Assembly (NCBI GenBank): GCA_964520985.1 | Contig: CAZFPB010000022.1 | Coordinates: 1-19,559, forward strand | From: CAYSGL01 sp964520985 | Lineage (GTDB): Bacteria > Pseudomonadota > Alphaproteobacteria > Micavibrionales > Micavibrionaceae | Direction: 5' to 3' | DNA: 19,559 nucleotides | Shown here: piece by piece, positions 6,992-14,466 of the stretch | Position numbering within the stretch: position 1 is the stretch's first letter | Layout of the letters: every line of letters starts with the position of its first letter | The notes under the pieces: generated by a model | Databases searched by the model: none | What the model saw: only the letters and a program-made list of their open reading frames with translations | Told to the model about the DNA's origin: nothing | Translations under genes and position numbers: made by a program

Positions 6992-7158
6992 GTTGGGATT
7001 GTTCCTGCAGGAACATCGGCGTTACTGCCGAACGGTTCGCCGCCGGTGTATGCGGGCAAGCTGCCGGCGCGCTTGAGCGCTGCGTGCTGCATAAGGAACT
7101 GCGCCCCAAGCTCTAACGCTTCGGGCGTCTCGACTGAAATATCTATCGCTAGTTGCAC
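6992..7158 (-). CDS. First gene of the leftward operon, truncated by gap
   Basis: A GTG start at 7158 is preceded by a good AGAGGT seven bases upstream. The visible 55 residues begin MQLAIDISVETPEALELGAQ and end ADVPAGTIPT at the gap, with no motif recognised. It is the first leftward gene after the divergent control region, so its promoter should lie within 7159-7249. Whether it joins in frame to the proline-rich protein beyond the gap cannot be told; the ATG-like start there argues for two genes. Confidence 0.7.
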
Positions 7159-7249
7159 GGGTGTTACCTCTTCGGGTGTGTGCGGTTTGTATTGACGGCG
7201 ATGTCAGTCTTGCACGACACTGACGGCCCCGTCAACGTAAGGGCTCATT
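7159..7249. promoter_or_regulatory. Divergent intergenic control region with two palindromes
   Basis: This 91-bp space separates the leftward and rightward replication operons. It holds two copies of the palindrome: TTGACG-GCGA-TGTCAG at 7192-7207 and CTGACG-GCCC-CGTCAA at 7220-7235. A GGGCTCA leader motif follows at 7241-7247 before the rightward ATG. No convincing consensus -10 is visible on either strand, so the promoters here may be atypical or activator-dependent. Confidence 0.65.
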
Positions 7250-8137
7250 ATGGCAACGCAGGCTTATAAACGGTTTCGGTTTACCGATGACTCGCTCGTC
7301 TTAATCGACACTATGAACCACATAGTTACGGATTACATCGAGCAAGGTTTTCGGCTCACGGTTCGACAGCTCTACTATCAGCTCGTGGCGCGCGACATCA
7401 TCCCGAACAACGAACGCAGCTACAAGCGCGTTACGAGTCTTGTTAATGATGCGCGGCTCGCGGGCTATATCGATTGGGACGCTATCGAAGACCGAACCCG
7501 CGCGTTCGTGCGCCGCCCGCGTTGGGATTCAGGGCGCGAGATTCTACAGCGTTGCGCCGAAGGCTTCCATATGGATATGTGGGTCAATCAGGATTGCCGG
7601 CCGTTCGTCATCATCGAGAAAGAAGCGCTCGTCGGCGTGCTTGAGCCGACTTGCAATACGCTCGACGTGCCGCTGCTCGCCGCCCGAGGATACCCGAGCG
7701 CGAGCGTGTTGCGCGAGTTCGCCGTCGAGGATGTACTGCCGAACGTAGACGCCGGGCAGCACGTTGTGATTATCCACCTTGGCGACCACGACCCGAGCGG
7801 CCTTGACATGACGCGCGACCTACGCGAGCGTATCGAGATGTTCAGCGGCGGCCCCGGTATCGACCTCGTGCGCATCGCCTTGAACATGGATCAAATCCGA
7901 GCGCGCAAGCCGCCCCCGAACCCGGCAAAGACCACCGACTCGCGCTTCGCGGACTACCGCCGGCAGTACGGCGTAGAGTCGTGGGAACTCGACGCGCTGC
8001 CCCCGTCGTATCTTGTTGAGCTTGTAGAAGCCGAGGTCGATAAGTATCGTGATGCGGATCGATGGCACGAGCGAGCCACCGAGATTAAAGATATTAAGAT
8101 TCGCTTAGAACGCATCGCTAAAAGGTTCCGCGAGTAA
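7250..8137 (+). CDS. Spo11/TopoVI-A-like protein (Topo mini-A type)
   Basis: 295 aa, against roughly 370-390 for a full TopoVI A subunit. The N-terminal winged-helix segment carries FRLTVRQLYYQLVARDI; its RxxYY pattern matches the Spo11/TopoVI-A active site, making Tyr43 the likely DNA-linking residue. A TOPRIM domain follows, with Glu123 (VIIEKEAL) and Asp179-x-Asp181 (HLGDHDPSG) for metal binding. No B-subunit ATPase gene is present in the window. Such stand-alone forms are known from mobile elements as Topo mini-A. A role in DNA cleavage during replication or recombination is likely but not shown. It has its own GGGCTCA leader. Its stop overlaps the helicase start (TAATG). Confidence 0.85.
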   Translation: MATQAYKRFRFTDDSLVLIDTMNHIVTDYIEQGFRLTVRQLYYQLVARDIIPNNERSYKRVTSLVNDARLAGYIDWDAIEDRTRAFVRRPRWDSGREILQRCAEGFHMDMWVNQDCRPFVIIEKEALVGVLEPTCNTLDVPLLAARGYPSASVLREFAVEDVLPNVDAGQHVVIIHLGDHDPSGLDMTRDLRERIEMFSGGPGIDLVRIALNMDQIRARKPPPNPAKTTDSRFADYRRQYGVESWELDALPPSYLVELVEAEVDKYRDADRWHERATEIKDIKIRLERIAKRFRE

Positions 8138-9885
8138 TGCTTCGAGACTTTCAGCAGCAGGCCAAAGCCGGCATTTACGCGGCTTGGCAAGAGCCCGATA
8201 TTTTTAACGTTATGCCGGTCATGCCCACGGGTTCGGGCAAGACCGTCTTATTTTGCGACATCATTCGCGAATTCGACGCGCCGGCCTGCGCTATTGCTCA
8301 CCGGCAGGAACTCGTCGGGCAGGCAGCGCTCGCACTGAACCGCGAGCGTGTGCCGCATTCAATCATCGCGCCGAACAAAGTCGTAAAGCAGATTATCAGG
8401 CAGCAGCACGACGACCACGGCTACAGCATGTTCAAAGCGAACGCACCGGTTCGCGCAGCTGGCGTCGATACGATCATTCGACACGACGCTAAGGATAGGT
8501 GGTACTCGCAAGTCGCGCTCGTAGTTCAAGACGAAGGCCACCACGTTCTAAAAGAAAACAAGTGGGGCCGTGCGCAGCTAATGTTTCCTAACGCCCGCGG
8601 GCTCTTCCCTACGGCGCACGCAGTTCGAGCAGATGGCGCGGGGCTCGGGCGCGAAGACGACGGCCTCGTCGATAGGCTCGTGCTTGGCCCCTGCGGGCGC
8701 GACCTGATTAACCGCGGATTCTTGACCGACTACCGCATCATTTGCGTCGGTAACGACATCGCCTTCGACGAGGTGCCCGTCGGCCCCTCGGGCGAGTTCA
8801 ATATGCCCAAGCTGCGCGCGGTCACGCACGCATCTAGCCGCATCGTCGGCGACGTGGTTAAAACCTATCTCAAGTACGCAGCCGGCAAGCTTGGCGTAAC
8901 GTTCGCCGTCGATATCGAAGAGGCTACGAAGCTTCGCAACGCATACCAAGCGGCCGGCGTGCCCGCCGAGATTATCACAGCCGACACGCCTATCGAGGTC
9001 CGCGGCCCGCTAATGCGGAAGTTCCGCAAGCGCGAGATTCTGCAGCTCGTCTCGGTTGATTGTCTTGGCGAAGGCGTGGACGTGCCCGCTATCGAAGTCG
9101 TCAGCATGGCGCGCAAGACGGCCTCGTGGCAGCTCATGTGCCAGCAATTCGGCCGAGCGCTGCGTGTGATGGTCGATAAAAAATATTGGGATTATTGGGA
9201 CTACTACACCGACGAAGAGCGCAAGCGAATCATTGCGTGCAGCTCGAAGCCGAAGGCGATCATTATCGACCATGTTGGAAACATCATATGGCACGCGAAA
9301 TTTAGAGGCTTGCCCGACTCGCCGCAGGAATACTCGACGAAACGCCGGCCGGCCGGCTCACGAGGCAAGAGCGACGCTATCCCGATGCGCGTCTGCGTGG
9401 GCGGTGTTGATAAATTCGATAAGCCGGCGGCCGGGTGTTTCCAGCCCTACGAATGTTTCTACGTGGCTTGCCCTCACTGCGGCGTTACCCCGGTGCCCGG
9501 CGGTCGGAACTCGCTCGAAGCCGTAGACGGCGACTTGATAGAACTCGACCCCGCGGTGCTCGCTGCGCTGCGTGGGGAAGTCGAGCGCGTTAACGGCCCC
9601 GTCGTCGTGCCGGCATACGCAGACGCAGGCATGCGGCTCGGCATCCTTCGTAACCACCATAACCGCTACGTGCAGCAGCAGCAGCTACAGCGCTATATGC
9701 ACGTATGGGGCGGCTGGCAGAAGTCTCGCGGGCTCGGCGACCGCGAAATGCAGAAGCTTTTCTATATCCGCTACGGCGTCGATGTCATGACCGCGCAGAC
9801 ACTCGGCGCTAAAGCCGCAGCGGAACTCGAAGCGCGAATCTCTATCGATCTAACTAAGCACGGTGTATACGAGGTGACAACATGA
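8137..9885 (+). CDS. Superfamily 2 DNA helicase
   Basis: 582 aa with an ordered SF2 core. The Q-like N terminus is LRDFQQQAKAGI, Walker A is MPTGSGKT (29-36), motif Ia is AHRQELV, and motif II is DEGH (132-135) in place of DEAH. Motif III is TAHAVRADG where TATP-x-R-x-DG is usual. Motif V is LGEGVDVPAIE and motif VI is QQFGRALR. After the core, a cysteine pair (CPHCG) begins a C-terminal region of about 150 residues rich in Tyr and Gln. It resembles phage replication or recombination helicases of the SSL2/RAD25-like group. It overlaps both neighbours (TAATG before, ATGA after). The changed motif III is odd, but the rest of the ATPase looks intact. Confidence 0.9.
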   Translation: MLRDFQQQAKAGIYAAWQEPDIFNVMPVMPTGSGKTVLFCDIIREFDAPACAIAHRQELVGQAALALNRERVPHSIIAPNKVVKQIIRQQHDDHGYSMFKANAPVRAAGVDTIIRHDAKDRWYSQVALVVQDEGHHVLKENKWGRAQLMFPNARGLFPTAHAVRADGAGLGREDDGLVDRLVLGPCGRDLINRGFLTDYRIICVGNDIAFDEVPVGPSGEFNMPKLRAVTHASSRIVGDVVKTYLKYAAGKLGVTFAVDIEEATKLRNAYQAAGVPAEIITADTPIEVRGPLMRKFRKREILQLVSVDCLGEGVDVPAIEVVSMARKTASWQLMCQQFGRALRVMVDKKYWDYWDYYTDEERKRIIACSSKPKAIIIDHVGNIIWHAKFRGLPDSPQEYSTKRRPAGSRGKSDAIPMRVCVGGVDKFDKPAAGCFQPYECFYVACPHCGVTPVPGGRNSLEAVDGDLIELDPAVLAALRGEVERVNGPVVVPAYADAGMRLGILRNHHNRYVQQQQLQRYMHVWGGWQKSRGLGDREMQKLFYIRYGVDVMTAQTLGAKAAAELEARISIDLTKHGVYEVTT

Positions 9886-10133
9886 GGCGAACCGAGGAAC
9901 TAATACGGGTCGATTCTTGCTTGAACAAAGCCCACGACGACGAGCCTATTTTCGTCTTGCGCGCGAACGACGAACTTGCGCCCGCTGCGGTGCGCCGGTG
10001 GGCGTTTGAATATTTCCTATCAAAGGATAAGGGGCAAAATCTACTCACGGATAAGCAGCGCGCGAAGTACGAAGAGGCGTTAAAACTGGCCGATGAAATG
10101 GAAGAGTGGCGGCAAACGAGGGCAGCGAAATGA
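9882..10133 (+). CDS. Small hypothetical protein (83 aa) between helicase and VRR-NUC
   Basis: The start overlaps the helicase stop by ATGA, and the stop overlaps the VRR-NUC start by ATGA, so it is a coupled member of the replication operon. The sequence contains DDEPIFVLRANDELAPAAVR, a pattern I recall from small phage proteins of unknown function encoded near replication genes. A helical Lys/Glu-rich C terminus follows. It is soluble and acidic-to-neutral, with no motif of known chemistry. Confidence 0.82.
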   Translation: MRRTEELIRVDSCLNKAHDDEPIFVLRANDELAPAAVRRWAFEYFLSKDKGQNLLTDKQRAKYEEALKLADEMEEWRQTRAAK

Positions 10134-10624
10134 GTTTCGACACACCTTTACAATCTATGGAAGAGTGGGCCGCTAAGTGGGGCGTGCCTGCTGCCGCTCT
10201 CGTCGATTTAGCGCAGTCGGTCATCTATCACCCCGACGGTGACAAGGAAGACAAGAGCGAGGCACGCGTGCAATCCGAGGTACGCCTCGAAGCGCCACAT
10301 TATGGCGTTTACCTCTTTCGGAACAATAACGGCGCGGGTAAGCTCGCGTCGGGCAATTGGGTACGCTTCGGCCTTGGTAACGACTCGAAGCCGGTGAGCA
10401 AGGTTCTAAAGTCGGGCGACCTTATCGGCCTTCGTAAACGAATGATTGTCGCAGCCGATGTCGGCCGCTATATCGGTCAGTTCTACTCGCGCGAGATTAA
10501 GCGCGGCGACTGGAAATATAGCGGCACCGAGGAAGAGGTCGCGCAGCTCCGGTGGGCGCACTTGATTAACTCGCAGGGCGGCGACGCAAAAATCGTACAG
10601 GGCAAAGGCTCATTCGCCGAGTAA
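10130..10624 (+). CDS. VRR-NUC domain nuclease
   Basis: The start at 10130 uses the ATGA overlap with the previous gene; an upstream in-frame ATG at 10106 is less likely. 164 aa. After a helical lead of about 40 residues comes the VRR-NUC core: EARVQSEVRLEAP, then YLFRNNNGAGK, then the metal-binding Asp of KSGDLIGL, then the E-x-K of YSREIKRGDWKY. It ends with a typical helix, LRWAHLINSQGGDAKIV. VRR-NUC proteins are structure-specific nucleases of the PD-(D/E)xK group; stand-alone phage forms cut Holliday-junction-like DNA. It sits with helicase and primase as in many phage replication modules. Confidence 0.88.
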   Translation: MSFDTPLQSMEEWAAKWGVPAAALVDLAQSVIYHPDGDKEDKSEARVQSEVRLEAPHYGVYLFRNNNGAGKLASGNWVRFGLGNDSKPVSKVLKSGDLIGLRKRMIVAADVGRYIGQFYSREIKRGDWKYSGTEEEVAQLRWAHLINSQGGDAKIVQGKGSFAE

Positions 10625-10627
10625 AAC

Positions 10628-10656
10628 TTGACCGCTATCTAGCACCGCAATAGGAT
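10628..10656 (+). promoter_or_regulatory. Sigma70-like promoter for the TetR-type gene
   Basis: TTGACC (10628-10633) and TAGGAT (10651-10656) are separated by exactly 17 bases. Transcription would start about 7 bases on, only some three bases before the ATG at 10666, making a nearly leaderless mRNA. AGGAT, 9 bases before the ATG, could instead act as a Shine-Dalgarno for longer transcripts. Confidence 0.6.
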
Positions 10657-10665
10657 CGTCGCACT

Positions 10666-10980
10666 ATGACTACACAACGCAAAGCCCGACCCACGAGTAA
10701 GCCTGTAATTCTCGCCGCTGCCGTCAGTCTGGCGAAAAAGCACGGCTTGCGGAAGTTCTCGCGCGAGCAAGTCGCCAAGGTTTCAAAGATGGCCGAGGCT
10801 ACTATCTCGTTTCATTTCGGGAATATGGACGCGCTACGCCGTGAGGTCGTGCGCAAGGCAATCACCGACGAGGTGCTGCCGATTCTCGCGGATGCTCGGG
10901 CCGACCGTAACAGTAGTGAGCTTTATACCGGCATGCCTGCCGAGCTAAAGAAACGCGTCGCGAATTACATCGCGGCTTAA
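10666..10980 (+). CDS. TetR-type HTH regulator, DNA-binding domain plus short tail
   Basis: 104 aa, against about 190-220 for ordinary TetR proteins. Residues 12-60 form the TetR N-terminal domain: helix 1 (ILAAAVSLAKKHGLRKF), then the HTH with REQVAKVSKMAEATISFHFG, which ends in the family's characteristic YHYF/FHFG turn. The C-terminal ligand-binding domain is missing; about 40 residues of other sequence follow. It has its own promoter inside a gap in the rightward operon, which suits a regulator. It is a candidate for binding the palindromes found in front of several genes here. That link is inference, and self-regulation is not evident because no palindrome copy lies in its own promoter. 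Confidence 0.82.
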   Translation: MTTQRKARPTSKPVILAAAVSLAKKHGLRKFSREQVAKVSKMAEATISFHFGNMDALRREVVRKAITDEVLPILADARADRNSSELYTGMPAELKKRVANYIAA

Positions 10981-10997
10981 CGTCTGCCAAATTAAAA

Positions 10998-11031
10998 GGC
11001 CGCCCCACGCTGCTAGACGATAGGGGCGGCC
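10998..11031 (-). terminator. Hairpin with T-tract facing the minus strand
   Basis: GGCCGCCCC (10998-11006) and GGGGCGGCC (11023-11031) form a perfect 9-bp stem with a 16-base loop. On the minus strand it is followed directly by TTTTAATTT, the shape of an intrinsic terminator. On the plus strand there is no T-tract. All neighbouring genes are on the plus strand, so it would block antisense transcription, or serve as a plus-strand mRNA stem. Confidence 0.55.
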
Positions 11032-11052
11032 AAGAGTGAACAAACCGCACAC

Positions 11053-13512
11053 ATGGCGGACGTTAACCCATTGCTTAAAGACATGCAAGGCGTTCGAGCC
11101 TTCATCGTCTACCGATTGCTGCCGCAAGCCGACGGCAGTCTCGATAAGGTTCCGGTCGATCCGTTCACCGGAAAAAACTGTGACCCCCACGACCCGACCG
11201 CGTGGCTGCTGCCTGACGAGGCCGTCATGTGGGCCGAGCAAATGGGCCGTGGCTTCGGCGTCGGTGTGGTCATCTCTGAGCAAGTCACCTTGCCGAACGG
11301 CTTGCGCTTGTTTTGTCTCGACCTCGATAAGTGTCGCGACGGCGAGCGATGGCTGCCGCACGCTGCGAGTTTCTGCGCTCGGTTTCCCGGCGCGCTTATC
11401 GAAGTCAGCGTAAGCGGAAATGGTTTGCATGTATTCGGCTGCTACAGCGGCGAGCGACCCGAGCACCGCGTTAAAAACAAAACCTACAAAATCGAGCTTT
11501 ACTCACGGCTGCGATTTATAGCTATAACGGGTCACGGTGCCATAGGTTCCGCTCTCGTAGATCACACTGCAGCTTTCCACAAGCTCGCGCGCGAATTCTT
11601 CGAGCCCCGAGAGGAAATAGAATACGGCGACACGTTGACCGAGGTGCCGGTGCCCGAGTGGGTCGGCCCGAGCGACGACGACGAGCTGCTGCGCCGTGCG
11701 CTTCGGTCGCACTCGGGCGGGGCCGTGCTCGGCGGCAAGGCTGCTTTCGCCGACCTCTTTACAGCGAACGAAGTAGTGCTCGCTAAGGTGTTTCCCGCGT
11801 TCAAAAATACGCCTTGGGATTACAGCGGTGCCGACCAAGCCCTCGCGAACCATCTCGCCTTTTGGACGGGTAACGACGGCGTGCGCATCGAGCGCCTTAT
11901 GCGCCGCTCGGGGCTCGTGCGCGATAAGTGGGACGACCGGCCGGGCTACCTCGTCGGCACGATCAATAGGGCTTGCGGCTCGCAGAAGCAGTGGTATAAA
12001 GATCCTCGCGGCATGTCGTCATCCCCCGACACGCAGCCCGCGCCCCCGGCGGTCGAGACGGCGAACCCACCCTTAGCCGGCACATACAGCTCGACCGATA
12101 GCACCGCCGGGGGCGCGGCCTTCTCACCGCCGCCCGCACCTCTCACAATCGACGGCGGTTTCATTGCGCGCCCACCGGTCGGCGACTACCTCACCCTCTC
12201 GCAGCAGCTCGGTTTATTCAATGGCTGCGTTTACGTGCAGGATGTGCATCAAGTCATGATGCCCGGCGGCTTCCTGCTGTCGTCAGAACGTTTTGACGCT
12301 GAATTCTCGGGCTACACCTTTGCGGTCACAGCCGACGGCCAGACGCCCGCTAAACGCGCGTGGGATGCGTTCGTGCATTCGCAGGTCTACCACTTCCCCA
12401 AGGTGAAGGGCGTGTTCTTCGATCCTCGCCGGCCCCCGCGCGAGGTCATGGTGCGCGACGGGTGGACCTTCATTAACTCGTGGGTGCCTATCGAGATTCC
12501 GCAATCGAAGGGCGACGTTACGCCGTACCTGCAGCACTTGAAACGAATTCTGCCACTCGGCAACGATGCAGAGATTTTGCTCGCATACTTCGCCGCCGTC
12601 GTGCAGTACCCCGGTTATAAGTTCCAGTGGTGGCCACTTATCCAAGGCGTCGAGGGCAACGGTAAAACAATCTTGTCTGAACTGCTCGAAGCAGCAGTCG
12701 GCGCTCGCTATACCCACTGGCCAAAGGCTGCCGAGATTGGCAGTAAATTTAACGCGCCCTTCTACGGCAAAATTCTCGTGCTCGTCGAAGACGTGAAAAT
12801 CTCCGAGGCTCGCGAATCGTTGTGGGAAACAATCAAGCCCATGATTACAGGCCGCAAGCTCGAAATAGAATCGAAGGGCGTCGATAAGGTTACGCGCGAA
12901 GTGTGCTTTAACGGTGTGCTCAACACGAACCACAAGAACGGCATTCGCAAAACCCGCAACGATCGACGAATCGGCCCGTTCTTCTGCGCGCAGCAACACG
13001 AAAGCGACCTCGCGCGCGACGGCATGACCGAGGAATATTTTAATTGGCTGCGTGGCTGGATTGCGAACGGGGGCCGCGAAGCCGTGGCCGAGTTCCTGCA
13101 CACCTACCCGATTCCCGACGCCTATAACCCGGTAACGAAGGCGATACGCGCGCCCAAGACCACGGCCACCGAGGAAGCGATTACAGCCGGCCTCGGCAGT
13201 GTCGAGCAGGAAGTGCTCGAAGCTATCGAGCAGGGCTCTACGGGCTTCAGGGGCGGGTGGGTGTCATCCGTGGCCCTCGACCGATTGCTCGCCCTTATGG
13301 GCAAGGCGGCCTCGATCCCCCGGACGAAGCGCCGGGAACTGCTCGAATCGCTCGGCTACACATTGCACCCCGCACTACCGGACGGTCGAGCCCCCGCGGC
13401 TGACACCGACGGCAGTCGCCCACGGCTCTACATCAAGCCGGGCACCGCAGGATTCGACGAACGCGACGCCGGCCGGGCGTTCGCTTGGTATCAGCACGCG
13501 CAGAGGGCATAG
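11053..13512 (+). CDS. Primase-polymerase (AEP) fused to SF3 helicase
   Basis: 819 aa. Residues about 10-165 form an archaeo-eukaryotic primase (PrimPol) domain: Asp90-x-Asp92 (FCLDLDK), SGNGLHVFG with His126, and IELYSRLRFIAITG. A primase-associated helical region follows (about 210-310, DYSGADQALANHLAFW to YLVGTINRACG). Next is a Pro/Ser/Thr-rich linker (about 319-364). The C-terminal SF3 ATPase has Walker A GVEGNGKT (532-539), Walker B-like KILVLVEDV and sensor-like NGVLNTNHKNG. It resembles phage primase-helicases such as that of NrS-1 and the VirE/DUF5906 group, which prime and unwind during phage replication. AAGAGTG lies about 14 bases before the ATG, so the ribosome binding site is weak. 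Confidence 0.92.
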   Translation: MADVNPLLKDMQGVRAFIVYRLLPQADGSLDKVPVDPFTGKNCDPHDPTAWLLPDEAVMWAEQMGRGFGVGVVISEQVTLPNGLRLFCLDLDKCRDGERWLPHAASFCARFPGALIEVSVSGNGLHVFGCYSGERPEHRVKNKTYKIELYSRLRFIAITGHGAIGSALVDHTAAFHKLAREFFEPREEIEYGDTLTEVPVPEWVGPSDDDELLRRALRSHSGGAVLGGKAAFADLFTANEVVLAKVFPAFKNTPWDYSGADQALANHLAFWTGNDGVRIERLMRRSGLVRDKWDDRPGYLVGTINRACGSQKQWYKDPRGMSSSPDTQPAPPAVETANPPLAGTYSSTDSTAGGAAFSPPPAPLTIDGGFIARPPVGDYLTLSQQLGLFNGCVYVQDVHQVMMPGGFLLSSERFDAEFSGYTFAVTADGQTPAKRAWDAFVHSQVYHFPKVKGVFFDPRRPPREVMVRDGWTFINSWVPIEIPQSKGDVTPYLQHLKRILPLGNDAEILLAYFAAVVQYPGYKFQWWPLIQGVEGNGKTILSELLEAAVGARYTHWPKAAEIGSKFNAPFYGKILVLVEDVKISEARESLWETIKPMITGRKLEIESKGVDKVTREVCFNGVLNTNHKNGIRKTRNDRRIGPFFCAQQHESDLARDGMTEEYFNWLRGWIANGGREAVAEFLHTYPIPDAYNPVTKAIRAPKTTATEEAITAGLGSVEQEVLEAIEQGSTGFRGGWVSSVALDRLLALMGKAASIPRTKRRELLESLGYTLHPALPDGRAPAADTDGSRPRLYIKPGTAGFDERDAGRAFAWYQHAQRA

Positions 13513-13513
13513 G

Positions 13514-13777
13514 ATGAAAAACCACACTAAATGCGAGATATGCGACAAGGTGCCCGGCGTGCTGTCGCCTCGGGGGTGGTGCCTTCAGTGCGAGGGCGAG
13601 TTCCACGAGTGGCGGTCAAGGCTGCCTGTAAAGTGTACGTTCCACGAGTGCCCGCACCCGCTTAGCTGCCGCATCGTAAAGCGTTGCCTCGGGGCCGAGC
13701 GCAGCGCGGAAGTCGTAGCCGATCTAAAGACCGACCCCGACCTCGCGCATGTCCATAGCGCTGCAGATATCGACTAG
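13514..13777 (+). CDS. Small Cys-rich zinc-binding-type protein (87 aa)
   Basis: GAGGGC lies just upstream of the ATG, which begins one base after the primase stop. The N terminus has two CxxC pairs (CEICDKVPG and WCLQCEGE), a likely zinc ribbon. A second Cys/His cluster follows (CTFHECPHPLSC). It ends with an acidic helical tail. It is the last gene of the rightward operon, and its stop shares the palindrome CTAG with the stop of the convergent membrane-peptide gene. Such proteins are typical unassigned phage products; a nucleic-acid or adaptor role is plausible only. Confidence 0.8.
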   Translation: MKNHTKCEICDKVPGVLSPRGWCLQCEGEFHEWRSRLPVKCTFHECPHPLSCRIVKRCLGAERSAEVVADLKTDPDLAHVHSAADID

Positions 13778-13938
13778 CGGGGGTCTTGGTCGGATGCTCG
13801 CTGCGTCATGTCGTCGTCGAGGTAGATCGGGCTCTTTTTAATCTCGTAGATGAACCACGCTAAGAGCACGAGCAGAAATAACGAATAGGCGAGGATGGCC
13901 TGCGTTATCGCCGGCAGCTCAAGAAACAAATCTAGCAT
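13774..13938 (-). CDS. 54-aa single-span membrane peptide
   Basis: The start ATG (13938-13936) is set by the leader GGGGGCTCT directly before it; the longer frame from 13962 would include that leader. One strongly hydrophobic segment (about residues 12-32, within ITQAILAYSLFLLVLLAWFI) is followed by a charged tail, YEIKKSPIYLDDDM. It is probably N-out or N-in anchored with a short cytosolic tail. It is downstream of a palindrome copy at 13984-13999 and so may be an independent transcription unit. It converges on the rightward operon, with the stop codons overlapping in CTAG. Confidence 0.75.
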   Translation of the reverse strand: MLDLFLELPAITQAILAYSLFLLVLLAWFIYEIKKSPIYLDDDMTQRASDQDPR

Positions 13939-13983
13939 AGAGCCCCCGAAAGTGTGAACCACGTCGCAGAGTGTGCGCCGTGA

Positions 13984-13999
13984 CTGACGGGGGCGTCAA
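13984..13999. promoter_or_regulatory. Palindrome CTGACG-GGGG-CGTCAA upstream of the 54-aa peptide gene
   Basis: One mismatch from a perfect CTGACG-N4-CGTCAG. It lies 46 bases before the start codon and directly beside an N-gap, so any upstream promoter hexamer is lost. On the minus strand a TTGACG -35-like hexamer overlaps it. Confidence 0.6.
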
Positions 14000-14006
14000 C
14001 GATTAC

Positions 14007-14106
14007 NNNNNNNNNNNNNNNNNNNNNNNNNNNNNNNNNNNNNNNNNNNNNNNNNNNNNNNNNNNNNNNNNNNNNNNNNNNNNNNNNNNNNNNNNNNNNN
14101 NNNNNN
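14007..14106. other. Assembly gap (100 N), no flank overlap
   Basis: It hides the end of the gene starting at 14260 and possibly further genes. Its left edge lies only seven bases from a regulatory palindrome. Confidence 0.9.
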
Positions 14107-14260
14107 GGTAGCCTTTGGCGCGCTCGTTAAGCCACCGAACCGTAGCGGCTATCTCTATGTCGGTGTATTCGGTACGCCGGTGTCTGACGTTTTTATCCAT
14201 GTCGTGAACGCCCGGCGGGCAGTCGGTGCGATTGTGGTAGATGGCAAGATATCGATTCAT
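14107..14260 (-). CDS. Small hypothetical protein, 3' end lost in gap
   Basis: The ATG at 14260 is preceded by the shared leader GGGGCTCACCC. The first 51 residues are visible (MNRYLAIYHNRTDCPPGVHD, later YTDIEIAATVRWLNERAKGY) and then the gap begins. The early YLAIYHNRT...CPPGVHDM stretch has one Cys and two His; no family is recognised. It lies 20 bases after the stop of the 61-aa basic protein. Confidence 0.75.
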
Positions 14261-14280
14261 GGGTGAGCCCCTAATGTGGT

Positions 14281-14466
14281 CTAGCGCTTTGGCCCCCGCC
14301 ACGCGTTGCGGCGGAACGCCCGCGCGGTCATACGATGCACTCGCGCTATCTCTTTGTAAACGGGGTCGCCGGTTTCCAAATATCGGCGACGCGCGTCTCG
14401 GGCTTCGGTCATGAACCTACGGCTATTCTCTCGGGCTTTCCGCTCGCCCGCCCACTTACGCGCCAT
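14281..14466 (-). CDS. Basic 61-aa helical protein
   Basis: The ATG at 14466 overlaps the end of the metzincin gene by 11 bases (ATGGCGCGTAA), which suggests translational coupling. A longer GTG start at 14529 would overlap by 74 bases and lacks a ribosome binding site. The product is rich in Arg and Lys (MARKWAGERKARENSRRFMT; ending AFRRNAWRGPKR), predicted all-helical, and could bind nucleic acid. There is no known motif. Confidence 0.65.
   Translation of the reverse strand: MARKWAGERKARENSRRFMTEARDARRRYLETGDPVYKEIARVHRMTARAFRRNAWRGPKR

Noticed and set aside
12283..13101. 272-codon minus-strand frame inside the primase-helicase gene
   Set aside because: It is a shadow of the SF3 helicase domain; no ribosome binding site or motif.
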